A stretch of DNA of 12,706 bases, from the NCBI GenBank assembly GCA_033763635.1, contig JANRKG010000414.1:1-12706 (forward strand), given 5' to 3'. Numbering within the stretch: the stretch's first letter is position 1; every line of letters begins with the position of its first letter. The notes below the pieces were generated by a model. That model worked only from the letters and a program-made list of their open reading frames with translations, did not search any database and had not been told where the DNA came from. Below, one piece after another: positions 1 through 6,172 of this stretch. The DNA is from JANRKG01 sp033763635. Its GTDB lineage: Bacteria; Cyanobacteriota; Cyanobacteriia; GCF-001939115. The translations under genes and the position numbers were made by a program.

Positions 1-421
1 GAACCCAGTCCCAGCATCATTTCCGTTCTTCACGCCCATTGGGGCGGTTGCTGCCAGTGCCATCCTTGCCGCCCTAACGGAAGGTCAATTCCTCTGGGCT
101 GTCATTTTGGCAGGAACAGTATTGGGAGGGATTGGGGCCAATATTCTTCAGGCGACCCTTACCCCCCTGACCGACTCCTTCTCCCTGGACCTCGATCGCA
201 CCCATTTCAAAATCAAACGGTTGCGATCGGGGAAGGTCATCAATCGCGCTCAGGGAAAAATTAAGGATATTGAGTCTTTTTCTGCCAGCAAGACCTCTGA
301 CCGTCAGGGTGCGATCGTGATTCAAACCCGGCAAGGTCCGTACACGCTGGAAGGAAAATTAACTGAATCCGAAGCCAGATGGGCAGTGAAACGGATTCAA
401 GGATGGTTGGGTAATGGGTAA
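1..421 (+). CDS. C-terminal part of a membrane protein of unknown function (5' end outside window)
   Basis: The frame starting at base 2 is open from the window edge to a TAA at 419-421, giving about 139 residues, so the true start lies upstream. The visible part begins with two hydrophobic stretches separated by TEGQ (the second reads FLWAVILAGTVLGGIGANIL), which suggests two membrane passes. A soluble tail follows, rich in Lys, Arg and Asp. It ends in LTESEARWAVKRIQGWLG. From memory, this resembles the short C-terminal segment of some cyanobacterial membrane-anchored proteins, including some Ser/Thr kinases, where an LT-x-x-E-x-x-W...WLG pattern recurs. That link is an inference and no kinase motif is inside the window. 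The gene converges with rca, 44 bases away. Confidence 0.6.
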   Translation, partial: NPVPASFPFFTPIGAVAASAILAALTEGQFLWAVILAGTVLGGIGANILQATLTPLTDSFSLDLDRTHFKIKRLRSGKVINRAQGKIKDIESFSASKTSDRQGAIVIQTRQGPYTLEGKLTESEARWAVKRIQGWLGNG

Positions 422-448
422 TGATAATTTCCGATTACCCATCACCCA
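408..448. terminator. Inverted repeat between convergent genes, possible bidirectional terminator
   Basis: ATGGGTAAT at 414-422 pairs perfectly with ATTACCCAT at 434-442. After one mismatch the stem extends with TGGGT (408-412) against ACCCA (444-448), around an 11-base loop. It overlaps the end of the first gene and lies just before the rca stop, where a shared terminator is expected. No good T-tract follows on either strand, so termination is uncertain. The GGGTAAT unit occurs twice in tandem here and resembles the heptad repeats common between cyanobacterial genes. Confidence 0.4.
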
Positions 449-465
449 TTCCTTATTACTGACCC

Positions 466-1749
466 TCACGGCCTTTGAACGATCGTTTCCTGAATACGGC
501 GTTTTGCCTTCGGGTCAATTCCCACGAAACGAACATATTCCCCAGCATGATCGCTCAGGCAGGATTCCAGGGCAGCGAGGGCTTCGGCTTCGCTGGTGAG
601 GGAACCGATCGCGCAACTTTGCCAGGAATTTGCCCGGAAGCGTCGCTGATCCACATGCTCCACGGCAATCTTGCAACCTTGCGCCAGGAGTTGACGGATC
701 TGCTCGATTATTTCAGGAGTCAAACGGGTTCGGAGTTGGTTGCCATTGCCGCTTCCCCCATTGCTGCTGTAATTCGAGCGGGATGGCTGGGGTTGGGGGG
801 CAAAGGCGACCGGGGACGAGGGATAGACCGGGGCGGGCTGTTCAGCAGGAGCATTGCCAGAATTACCCTTGAGGGCATAGTTGTACTGCTGCACCAATCG
901 CAAACTCTCAATTCGCTTCTGTTCCTCTTCCATCTGATACCCAAATTCCAGGAGTCGGGATAATCGACAATCCGGTTTTGGGAATTGGGGCGCGCCTTCC
1001 TGGCTATTGACGAGTCGTTGAGCGATGCGATCGAGTCCAATCTCGTGGATGAACTGGCGAATTTGTTCATCGTACACACGGGCACGAACGGCACTGAAGA
1101 AATCGATTGCCTGGGTGGGGAAGGTATCAACGAACTGCTCGACATCCGAACGGGACAGACCATCCGGTTCAAAGATGCCCGCGACAACGCCCACTTTATC
1201 GGCGCGATCGGGTTCCCAGAAGAACTTCTCCATCCGTCCATCGCGGATGAGAGGAGCGTACAGGGTTGAGAAGTCGTTCCCAGTGACGATGATGGGAACT
1301 CGATGCAGGGGAGTCTCATCGTAGCTGCCCGGAAGCTGAACATTGGTGGGATTGTCCGCAATGTTCATGAGGGTGGCGTTCACGAGTTGGGTGTTCACTG
1401 TGTACTGGGTTCCGGCATCAAAGCGTCCGGCCCCGGCATCCAGGTCATTGAACATGAGAACCGCCATGTGTCCACGGGTGCGGATCATTTCCGCCGCTTC
1501 CCGGTAGCGCAGTCGGACGAGTCGGGCGGAGTCTCCGGCATCGGGGCTTTCCAGTTCGCCCCCGGAAATGTGAACGACATCCACGTTCATCCGCTCAAAC
1601 ACCAGTTCACATTGAAAGGATTTTCCTTCTCCTTTGCGTCCATGAACACCCAGAATCAGGGGCACTCGCACTCCCGGCAGGGTGAGGAAGTTCTTGGTGA
1701 TGTGAACCGCGAGTTTGTCTAAAAATCGAGGAGAAATATAGTAAGACAT
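466..1749 (-). CDS. rca: Rubisco activase (AAA+) with C-terminal small-subunit-like domain
   Basis: This 427-residue ATPase remodels Rubisco to release tight-binding sugar phosphates. The AAA+ module occupies about residues 1-295: Walker A GVHGRKGEGKS (34-44), Walker B VLMFNDLD (97-104) and a sensor-1-like stretch IIVTGNDF (153-160). A linker rich in Pro, Ser, Gly and Asn (about 295-337) leads to an SSUL domain (about 338-427) with the typical RRFRANSWQSC and EYVRFVGIDPKAKRRI segments. SSUL domains in CcmM and in cyanobacterial Rca bind Rubisco and recruit it to, or tether the activase in, carboxysomes. Cys379 and Cys397 are 18 residues apart, the spacing I recall for the redox-active pair of CcmM SSUL1. 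The start ATG directly follows the TAA of the frameshifted DUF5615 gene, with no convincing Shine-Dalgarno, so translation may be coupled or rely on weak initiation. The length and both domains are complete. Confidence 0.95.
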   Translation of the reverse strand: MSYYISPRFLDKLAVHITKNFLTLPGVRVPLILGVHGRKGEGKSFQCELVFERMNVDVVHISGGELESPDAGDSARLVRLRYREAAEMIRTRGHMAVLMFNDLDAGAGRFDAGTQYTVNTQLVNATLMNIADNPTNVQLPGSYDETPLHRVPIIVTGNDFSTLYAPLIRDGRMEKFFWEPDRADKVGVVAGIFEPDGLSRSDVEQFVDTFPTQAIDFFSAVRARVYDEQIRQFIHEIGLDRIAQRLVNSQEGAPQFPKPDCRLSRLLEFGYQMEEEQKRIESLRLVQQYNYALKGNSGNAPAEQPAPVYPSSPVAFAPQPQPSRSNYSSNGGSGNGNQLRTRLTPEIIEQIRQLLAQGCKIAVEHVDQRRFRANSWQSCAIGSLTSEAEALAALESCLSDHAGEYVRFVGIDPKAKRRIQETIVQRP

Positions 1750-2096
1750 TTAGAGTGGCAGGTATTGGACAATGTTTGCTAAATCTTCTGGGTCAGCCGC
1801 CTTGGCAATGATTTCCAGATCCCGAATACAATCCCCAATTGTGACGAGTCGCTGATGAGCGTAAATAACTCCAAAGAAGTAGATTCTCTCCGTTTGGCGA
1901 CGAGTTGCTTCAATCAAAAAATCCTGGTCTTGGGAGAATACAACCCGTTGTAGTTCAGTGGCGCGATCGAGTAAGCGAGGATCTTCAATGCCTCGACGAT
2001 TATCTTCCTGAACGGTAAGACATCAACTTCTCGTAAACGTAGACCCAGGGTGATTGCAGTATGGATGTGTTCATCCATGTAAAGTGAAATACTCAA
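1750..2096 (-). pseudogene. Frameshifted DUF5615 (PIN-like) toxin-type gene
   Basis: A TTG start overlaps the stop of the upstream DUF433 gene (TTGA). It opens MSISLYMDEHIHTAI, the DUF5615 N-terminus with the conserved Asp of MDEH. After codon 27 (DVL, ending at 2016) the frame is lost and meets TGA at 1914-1916 after 60 residues. Shifting by -1 at 2016-2018 restores 88 more residues, including FSQDQDF and a DLEIIAKAADPEDL tail, and ends at TAA 1750-1752. The restored 115-residue product aligns along its whole length with the intact copy at 4786-5136. A one-base deletion (or a sequencing error) explains this. I see no slippery heptamer for programmed shifting. The intact family is the predicted nuclease toxin partner of DUF433 antitoxins. 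The stop directly touches the rca start. Confidence 0.85.
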
Positions 2097-2410
2097 GAGA
2101 GCAAGCCCTGGCTACGAAGTTTTTTCGCAAGCGCAGATTCCCCAGCAACCAGCCTTAATCTTTCAGCTTCCTGAAATCGCCGCTCCATGTCTGCATCCAG
2201 CGCTTCTCGATGGTCCCAGTAGTAGGCCAGGGCGGAATGAATTTGGCTCATGCTCAAGTCACGATGTTGGAAATGGATTTCTTCAGGACTCCACCCGTAG
2301 GTGATTTTCGCTTCAACCAATTCAATCACTTTCATCGTCGTTCCATCAATGATAGGAACGTCCTGAGCATCTAACTTGATGTATTTATATTCTGTTTCGG
2401 TAAAACTCAT
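2093..2410 (-). CDS. DUF433 family VapB-like antitoxin (copy A)
   Basis: This 105-residue protein carries the DUF433 signature: YGWSPEEIHFQHRDLSMSQIHSALAYYWDHREALD at about residues 38-72, described here by position, with the helix-turn-helix-like core typical of COG2442 proteins. The C-terminal third is a charged helix ending in KLRSQGLLS. The family is a predicted antitoxin and DNA-binding partner of DUF5615 proteins. The ATG is preceded by GAGGTAGGA, a usable Shine-Dalgarno. Its stop overlaps the TTG start of the frameshifted DUF5615 gene by 2 bases, the usual coupled arrangement. With its toxin broken it may be an orphan, possibly still neutralising the copy B toxin or regulating its own locus. 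It is a divergent homologue of the gene at 5137-5448. Confidence 0.85.
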   Translation of the reverse strand: MSFTETEYKYIKLDAQDVPIIDGTTMKVIELVEAKITYGWSPEEIHFQHRDLSMSQIHSALAYYWDHREALDADMERRFQEAERLRLVAGESALAKKLRSQGLLS

Positions 2411-2538
2411 TGTTCCTACCTCAAGGCACTTATTAACTTGGTAACAATAAACAGTTCATTTGTTTTATATGTCTCAGATAAAGTATGTGATTTGCGGACA
2501 CCCCTCTCTTAAGTTTTTGCAATGAAATTTTATATTTT
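2411..2538. other. AT-rich spacer between the nuclease-like operon and DUF433 copy A
   Basis: These 128 bases separate the DUF6602 stop from the DUF433 start. I find no gene and no convincing hairpin terminator for the upstream operon, so read-through into the DUF433/rca side is possible. The minus-strand end carries the DUF433 ribosome binding site (GAGGTAGGA). Confidence 0.4.
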
Positions 2539-3531
2539 TTACTCCCAATATATTCTACTTGCACCATAGTCTCCACTGACCTCAAATTTCTGTTCAAAAT
2601 AAGGCTTAATATTCTGAGTGTTTTGATCGAGGTAATCATCAAAGTAGAACTTACTTTCAACTCTAGCTATTCGCTCATCTACTCTATCAAGTAGATGTTT
2701 TGTAAAAAGCAATAGACTATCCTCAAAGGTTTTAATAAATTTTAATGTATGAGATGAATCAGATGCTAAATTATTCCAACTTTTGAGGACGACAATGCCA
2801 GGTTCCAAAAAGAGAATTAAATCTGGCCAATGATCAGATATAAAGTATTTATCCTTATCAGAAATTAGCTGAGAGATTAGTCGTTGAGGTTCATCTAGTG
2901 CTCTTCTTCCACCCTTCAAAAATATTGAGGCTGTCGCGATACGATGGGATTGGAAACTTTCGCCGACTACCATATTATTTTTAATTAAAGTTTCAATAAT
3001 TAACTGAATTTTATCAACCCTATTTTCGTTAGCTTCATTTAAATCCAAAGCTTGAGTAAGAAGTCTTATATTAGAGAAAATTTCCAACAGGGAATCAACT
3101 TGTTTGCTTAAAGTGCTAACTTTTTCCTCAGCACACATTCCTTTCCTCAAGCGCAATTCGTGAATAGATTTGCTTTTTTCTAAAACATCGTTAAACTCTC
3201 TCTTAGAGAATTTGCTCTTGCATTCTATGACTAACTTAACAGATTCGGCAAAAAAGAAAGAATGATCAGATGATGGAATAACTGGGTAGTTTAAGGCATC
3301 CCAAACTACAATGTCTGCTTCTTTACTAGCATGGGATATTCCATCATGAATTATTCCACGTCCCACTTTAAATCTGGCAGGAATAATTTCTTGAAGATAA
3401 ATCCTATATATTTGCTCACGATGACTGCCAATAAGACCTGGATGTTTATTTATAAATAAATCGGAAGCGGCAGACAATTGAGAAGATTTTGTCCGAAAGT
3501 AATCCCTAATTAGAGCCTGCGCGTCATTCAT
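2539..3531 (-). CDS. DUF6602 family protein, PD-(D/E)XK nuclease-like
   Basis: This 330-residue protein has the DUF6602 layout: GLIGSHREQIYRIYLQEIIP (about 32-51), FKVGRGIIHDG (55-64), EADIVVWDALNYPVI (71-85), then ESVKLVIECKSKFS (96-109). Asp73 and the Glu103-x-Lys105 of IECK fit a PD-(D/E)XK active site, and Glu39 could be a further ligand. The order also fits known DUF6602 proteins, which are of uncertain function but often sit in defence or mobile contexts. The C-terminal two thirds (about 115-330) are helical and charged, with no motif I recognise. The start overlaps the end of the upstream coiled-coil gene by 8 bases, so the two are very likely translated together. The gene is AT-rich compared with the rbc genes and has no CGATCG, which suggests transfer. 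Nuclease activity is inferred, not shown. Confidence 0.75.
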   Translation of the reverse strand: MNDAQALIRDYFRTKSSQLSAASDLFINKHPGLIGSHREQIYRIYLQEIIPARFKVGRGIIHDGISHASKEADIVVWDALNYPVIPSSDHSFFFAESVKLVIECKSKFSKREFNDVLEKSKSIHELRLRKGMCAEEKVSTLSKQVDSLLEIFSNIRLLTQALDLNEANENRVDKIQLIIETLIKNNMVVGESFQSHRIATASIFLKGGRRALDEPQRLISQLISDKDKYFISDHWPDLILFLEPGIVVLKSWNNLASDSSHTLKFIKTFEDSLLLFTKHLLDRVDERIARVESKFYFDDYLDQNTQNIKPYFEQKFEVSGDYGASRIYWE

Positions 3532-4609
3532 TCAAAGCTTTAATTTCTGAAAGTTGAAACGATTGTATTGGAAGAAATCCTTTTGTCTTTTGAAATCTCA
3601 TTTTGTAGGGAAAGTTAGCTATTGAATCTGAGGGATCGAGTTCATCAAAATTTAGAGATTGAAATATTTCTCTGAGAAATACAACTGATAGTATAGGTTG
3701 TTCTTCTATATTACCCGTTGCAGAGTCAAACAATTCACCTATACAGGTAAGTAAAATCTTCTCAATTGGTAGTAGCGCAAATAGCTCTCTTGCCATGCGT
3801 AATGCACAACTACAAACATAATCTTGGTAAAGGTCAAAAAACTTTGCTTTCGGCATTTTTTTGACCGATAGTTTTCCTGCTTTTGTTAAAGACTTAATCT
3901 CACTGGGAATGACCTTTTCACTATTTACATGAACTACCACTCCCATAGTAGAACTACTAAGTACGTCAAACTCTATTAAAGAGCCTAATTCACTAATATC
4001 ATCGAAGGATTTTTCACAATCAATTATATCAATGTAGGATTGAACATCTCCTGATATAACTTTCTTGGATAAACTGACTAGATACTGCCAACTCTCATAC
4101 TCTTCTAGGTGCTTATAAAATAAGTTTTGATAGTTTAAAGAGTCTAGCCTTTTTCCTTCTTCTACAGCCTTTGCTAAATCAGCTCGTTTCTGTTCGACAC
4201 GTCCAAATAACTTGTCAAGTAGATCGGGCTTGAACTGATCTACTTGTAATTGAGCAGCTACTTCATTCTCACTAGATCGTTGTGGTTCACTTGGAGGATT
4301 TGAGTTGTGTATTAGGAGCCAATCCCATTCCTCACCACACTCTTTGTGTACAGATAAAAGACAGTCTATACGATTTTCAAAAACTTGGACTTCATAAGCA
4401 GCACGCTCTAACTCTTTCATCTTTTCCTGCTGCTTCTGCAACTTTGCAAGCTCTCGCATTTTACTAGCAGCTTTACGCTCTCGACGGTTTTGTTCTGCTT
4501 GCTGTTGACGGTGCAGCATCATCAGTTTTTGACATGAACGTTTTATAGCTTGCTGTCGTGCTCTTGTTTCAGAAGATGGATTGCCTCTACCATCGTAGTA
4601 CCATCCCAT
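3524..4609 (-). CDS. Coiled-coil protein of unknown function, partner of the DUF6602 protein
   Basis: I do not recognise a named family for these 361 residues. Residues about 15-85 are very rich in Gln, Lys, Arg, Glu and Ala and predict a long basic coiled coil. A segment CGEEWDWLLIHNSNPPSEP (about 91-109) follows, then a helical region with KPDLLDKLFGRVEQKRADL. The C-terminal half (about 205-355) looks like a compact mixed domain, with VIPSEIKSLTKAGKLSVKKM and a Cys-containing helix YQDYVCSCALRMARELFALL. There is no signal peptide, membrane segment or Walker motif. The start is firm: GGAGGAGC at 4613-4620 is a strong Shine-Dalgarno. The gene shares an 8-base overlap with the DUF6602 gene and is AT-rich. 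A structural or sensing partner for the nuclease-like protein is a guess from context. Confidence 0.8.
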   Translation of the reverse strand: MGWYYDGRGNPSSETRARQQAIKRSCQKLMMLHRQQQAEQNRRERKAASKMRELAKLQKQQEKMKELERAAYEVQVFENRIDCLLSVHKECGEEWDWLLIHNSNPPSEPQRSSENEVAAQLQVDQFKPDLLDKLFGRVEQKRADLAKAVEEGKRLDSLNYQNLFYKHLEEYESWQYLVSLSKKVISGDVQSYIDIIDCEKSFDDISELGSLIEFDVLSSSTMGVVVHVNSEKVIPSEIKSLTKAGKLSVKKMPKAKFFDLYQDYVCSCALRMARELFALLPIEKILLTCIGELFDSATGNIEEQPILSVVFLREIFQSLNFDELDPSDSIANFPYKMRFQKTKGFLPIQSFQLSEIKALNE

Positions 4610-4612
4610 AAA

Positions 4613-4620
4613 GCTCCTCC
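4613..4620 (-). promoter_or_regulatory. Strong Shine-Dalgarno of the coiled-coil gene
   Basis: On the minus strand GGAGGAGC lies 3 bases before the ATG at 4609. It fixes the start of the 361-residue protein and is stronger than the sites of its neighbours. The spacing is short. Confidence 0.6.
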
Positions 4621-4642
4621 ATGTTCAGCCAACTTACTTGCT

Positions 4643-4671
4643 ATAGTACGAGTAATAAATATCCTATACAA
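4643..4671 (-). promoter_or_regulatory. Candidate sigma-70 promoter of the two-gene island operon
   Basis: Reading the minus strand, TTGTAT (4666-4671) and TACTAT (4643-4648) are separated by exactly 17 bases. This predicts a transcript starting near 4636, about 27 bases before the coiled-coil ATG. It gives the operon its own promoter, independent of the rbc operon. It is a pattern match only. Confidence 0.45.
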
Positions 4672-4785
4672 GTAATTCTTAGGCAATTTTGAGGCTTGTA
4701 TCCTTTTAATTGCTTCCTATAATTATTATCTAGCTAGAACTATATACAGTAATTCTTAATAGTTGAGTGTATTGCAGATTTTCAT
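4672..4785. other. Intergenic AT-rich DNA with a short direct repeat
   Basis: AGTAATTCTTA occurs at 4671-4681 and again near 4750-4760. It is short and in AT-rich DNA, so it may be chance or a remnant of insertion. No gene or clear terminator is visible between the DUF5615 stop and the island promoter. Confidence 0.3.
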
Positions 4786-5136
4786 TCACTTGAAAGGAAT
4801 ATATTCAACGGTATTCAGCCATTCATTGGGTTCTGAAACCTTGGCAATTAATTCTAAATCTTTGACAAATTGACCGATCGTTCCCCCAAGCTGATGACCA
4901 AAAATTAATCCTGAAAATGCTCTCCCTTCTGTCTGCCAAGTTTCAGCTAGAACTCGGAAGCGAATATCCTGAGTGAAGAGAACTCGATTCAGTTGAGTTA
5001 CCCGCTCTAAAAGCTGATCATCAGGAAGTTCTTGGGTTTCATCATCAAACGCCGTTAACACATCAATGCCCCGACGACGTAGCTGATCAGTGATTGCTTG
5101 GGGAACATGAACGTCCATGTATAGAGCGATCGTCAC
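4786..5136 (-). CDS. DUF5615 family PIN-like predicted nuclease toxin (copy B, intact)
   Basis: This 116-residue protein opens MTIALYMDVHVPQAITDQL and has the DUF5615 (COG4634) pattern: Asp8 in YMDVH, an acidic stretch FDDETQELPDDQ (30-41) and FTQDIRF with Asp57. These fit a reduced PIN-type acidic site, so RNA cleavage is the expected activity from the family. The end DLELIAKVSEPNEWLNTVEYI matches the family tail. The GTG start directly follows the TAG of the DUF433 gene, with no gap, so the pair is coupled. It is the intact homologue of the frameshifted gene at 1750-2096. Unlike the island operon beside it, it contains CGATCG sites. Confidence 0.85.
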   Translation of the reverse strand: MTIALYMDVHVPQAITDQLRRRGIDVLTAFDDETQELPDDQLLERVTQLNRVLFTQDIRFRVLAETWQTEGRAFSGLIFGHQLGGTIGQFVKDLELIAKVSEPNEWLNTVEYIPFK

Positions 5137-5448
5137 CTACAGCAATCCTTTCGCTTTCATCCGAATGTAGAAAGGCGATCGAACTTCTCGCATCATGCCC
5201 TCCTGCACCTGTTGCCATTCCTGCGCGATTTCCTGGTCAATCTCTTCTTGATGGTCGAAATAGTATCCCATCGCTGCATGAGCTTCGGCTGGTCTTACAT
5301 GGGGATGCTGGCGACAAATTTCCTCTACTGACCAACCATAGGCCAGGTAATCCATCACGATTTGGGCGACTCGAATACGCGGTAATCGATGTAATCGTGC
5401 AGGCTGATCTTCGTGCTTTTCAATATGGGGATAACTGAGAGTCAACAT
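5137..5448 (-). CDS. DUF433 family VapB-like antitoxin (copy B)
   Basis: This 103-residue protein has the DUF433 core: LPRIRVAQIVMDYLAYGWSV (about 22-41), EEICRQHPHVRPAEAHAAMG, then YYFDHQEEIDQEI and a charged C-terminal helix ending RMKAKGLL. The family is predicted to neutralise the DUF5615 nuclease and often to bind its own promoter. It directly precedes the DUF5615 gene (TAG followed by GTG). It shares the YGWS-x-EEI, YY-x-DH and GLL landmarks with copy A, so the two pairs are homologous, but they are too different to be a fresh duplication. The ATG has only a weak upstream purine run (AAAGCAG). Confidence 0.87.
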   Translation of the reverse strand: MLTLSYPHIEKHEDQPARLHRLPRIRVAQIVMDYLAYGWSVEEICRQHPHVRPAEAHAAMGYYFDHQEEIDQEIAQEWQQVQEGMMREVRSPFYIRMKAKGLL

Positions 5449-5465
5449 ACTGCTTTGTCTTAGCT

Positions 5466-5507
5466 AAATAGCCCATTGCTGATGTGGAAGTGAATATCCA
5501 TCACTTC
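5466..5507 (-). promoter_or_regulatory. Candidate promoter and operator of toxin-antitoxin pair B
   Basis: GAAGTGA (5487-5493) and TCACTTC (5501-5507) form a perfect inverted repeat with a 7-base spacer. On the minus strand TTCACT (5489-5494) and CTATTT (5466-5471), 17 bases apart, could be -35 and -10 boxes. The palindrome would then cover the -35 box, where an autoregulating antitoxin complex typically binds. Both parts are pattern-based. Confidence 0.35.
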
Positions 5508-5550
5508 TACCTAAAGCTTTGGAATGATGTGAATTAGCCCCATCTTAATC

Positions 5551-5584
5551 AAAAAGAAGGAGAGGCAGATTTTCTACCTCTCCT
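5551..5584 (-). terminator. Intrinsic terminator of the rbcLXS operon
   Basis: AGGAGAGG (5558-5565) pairs perfectly with CCTCTCCT (5577-5584), with two further possible pairs inside the loop. On the minus strand the stem is followed by TCTTTTT, the layout of a rho-independent terminator. It lies about 155 bases past the rbcS stop and before toxin-antitoxin pair B, so rca is not simply the last gene of the rbc transcript. Confidence 0.8.
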
Positions 5585-5737
5585 AATAAACCGACGAGAG
5601 AATCCTGTGACAGGTGAGAGTATCGCTGAGAATCTAGCTGAAGCTTGGGTTCTCAATCTTGACGATCTATCACCCTCACAATAAATTGACAGAGAATGGT
5701 TGACTTAGAACGATCGCTCAGGCGCGAATCGAACTTC
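5585..5737 (-). other. Structured 3' untranslated region of rbcS
   Basis: Between the rbcS stop and the terminator, TGAGAA (5627-5632) and TTCTCA (5650-5655) can pair, enclosed by GGTGA (5613-5617) and TCACC (5670-5674). This could be a stabilising stem-loop in the mRNA 3' end. No gene is visible. Confidence 0.35.
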
Positions 5738-6073
5738 TTAGTAACGAACCTTGTTGGGCTTGTGAACGATGAAGCTCAACACCTGGCACTGCTTCACGTT
5801 GTCAAAACCCACAACGCGAACGTAGCAGTTGGAATACTCAGAGCGGCAAGCTTGTACTTCACTCAGAACTTCCTGGGTGGAACGAGCGTTGAACAGAGGC
5901 AGTTTCCACATGGTCCAGTAGTAGTCGGTGGGTTCAGACGTTTCATTGAACTCAACGGCAGGAATATAACCCTGGTCGAGGATGTACTGAACCTGACGGG
6001 CAATCTGAGCATCCGAGAGGGCGGGCAGGTAGGAAAGAGTCTCGTAGCGCCGCTCTTTGGGTAAAGTCTTCAT
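5738..6073 (-). CDS. rbcS: Ribulose bisphosphate carboxylase small subunit
   Basis: At 111 residues this is the usual length of cyanobacterial RbcS, the small subunit of the L8S8 form IB enzyme in the carboxysome. Recognisable landmarks are ERRYETLSYLPALSD (7-21), YILDQGYIPAVEF (30-42), YYWTMWKLPLF (51-61) and CYVRVVGFDNVKQCQ near the C-terminus. It follows rbcX by 99 bases, and a perfect 13-base tandem duplication lies just upstream of its start. Its Shine-Dalgarno is weak (GGAAAA). The rca SSUL domain encoded downstream is a distant relative of this protein. The operon terminator follows. Confidence 0.98.
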   Translation of the reverse strand: MKTLPKERRYETLSYLPALSDAQIARQVQYILDQGYIPAVEFNETSEPTDYYWTMWKLPLFNARSTQEVLSEVQACRSEYSNCYVRVVGFDNVKQCQVLSFIVHKPNKVRY

Positions 6074-6090
6074 GGTTTTCTGTTTTCCGT

Positions 6091-6116
6091 TATGTACGAC
6101 TAATATGTACGACTAA
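6091..6116. repeat. 13-base perfect tandem duplication before rbcS
   Basis: TATGTACGACTAA occurs twice head to tail (6091-6103 and 6104-6116) in the rbcX-rbcS gap, 18 bases upstream of the rbcS ATG on the minus strand. It looks like a slippage duplication in the untranslated leader. Confidence 0.9.
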
Positions 6117-6172
6117 TCAACAAGTAATTCCTATCAACCGTTATCAAGCGATCGGCTATCCAGTCATCAGCC

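Noticed and set aside
475..1722. Several plus-strand open frames over rca
   Set aside because: All are shadows of the rca reading frame and show no protein motif.
2010..2024. Programmed -1 frameshift in the DUF5615 gene
   Set aside because: No X-XXY-YYZ slippery heptamer and no clear downstream structure; a simple one-base deletion is the easier explanation.
2411..4785. Transposon or integron borders around the nuclease-like operon
   Set aside because: No transposase or integrase gene, no terminal inverted repeats and no convincing target-site duplication; the AGTAATTCTTA repeat lies on one side only.
5696..6064. Plus-strand frame of 122 codons over rbcS
   Set aside because: It is antisense to rbcS, with no motif and no ribosome binding site.
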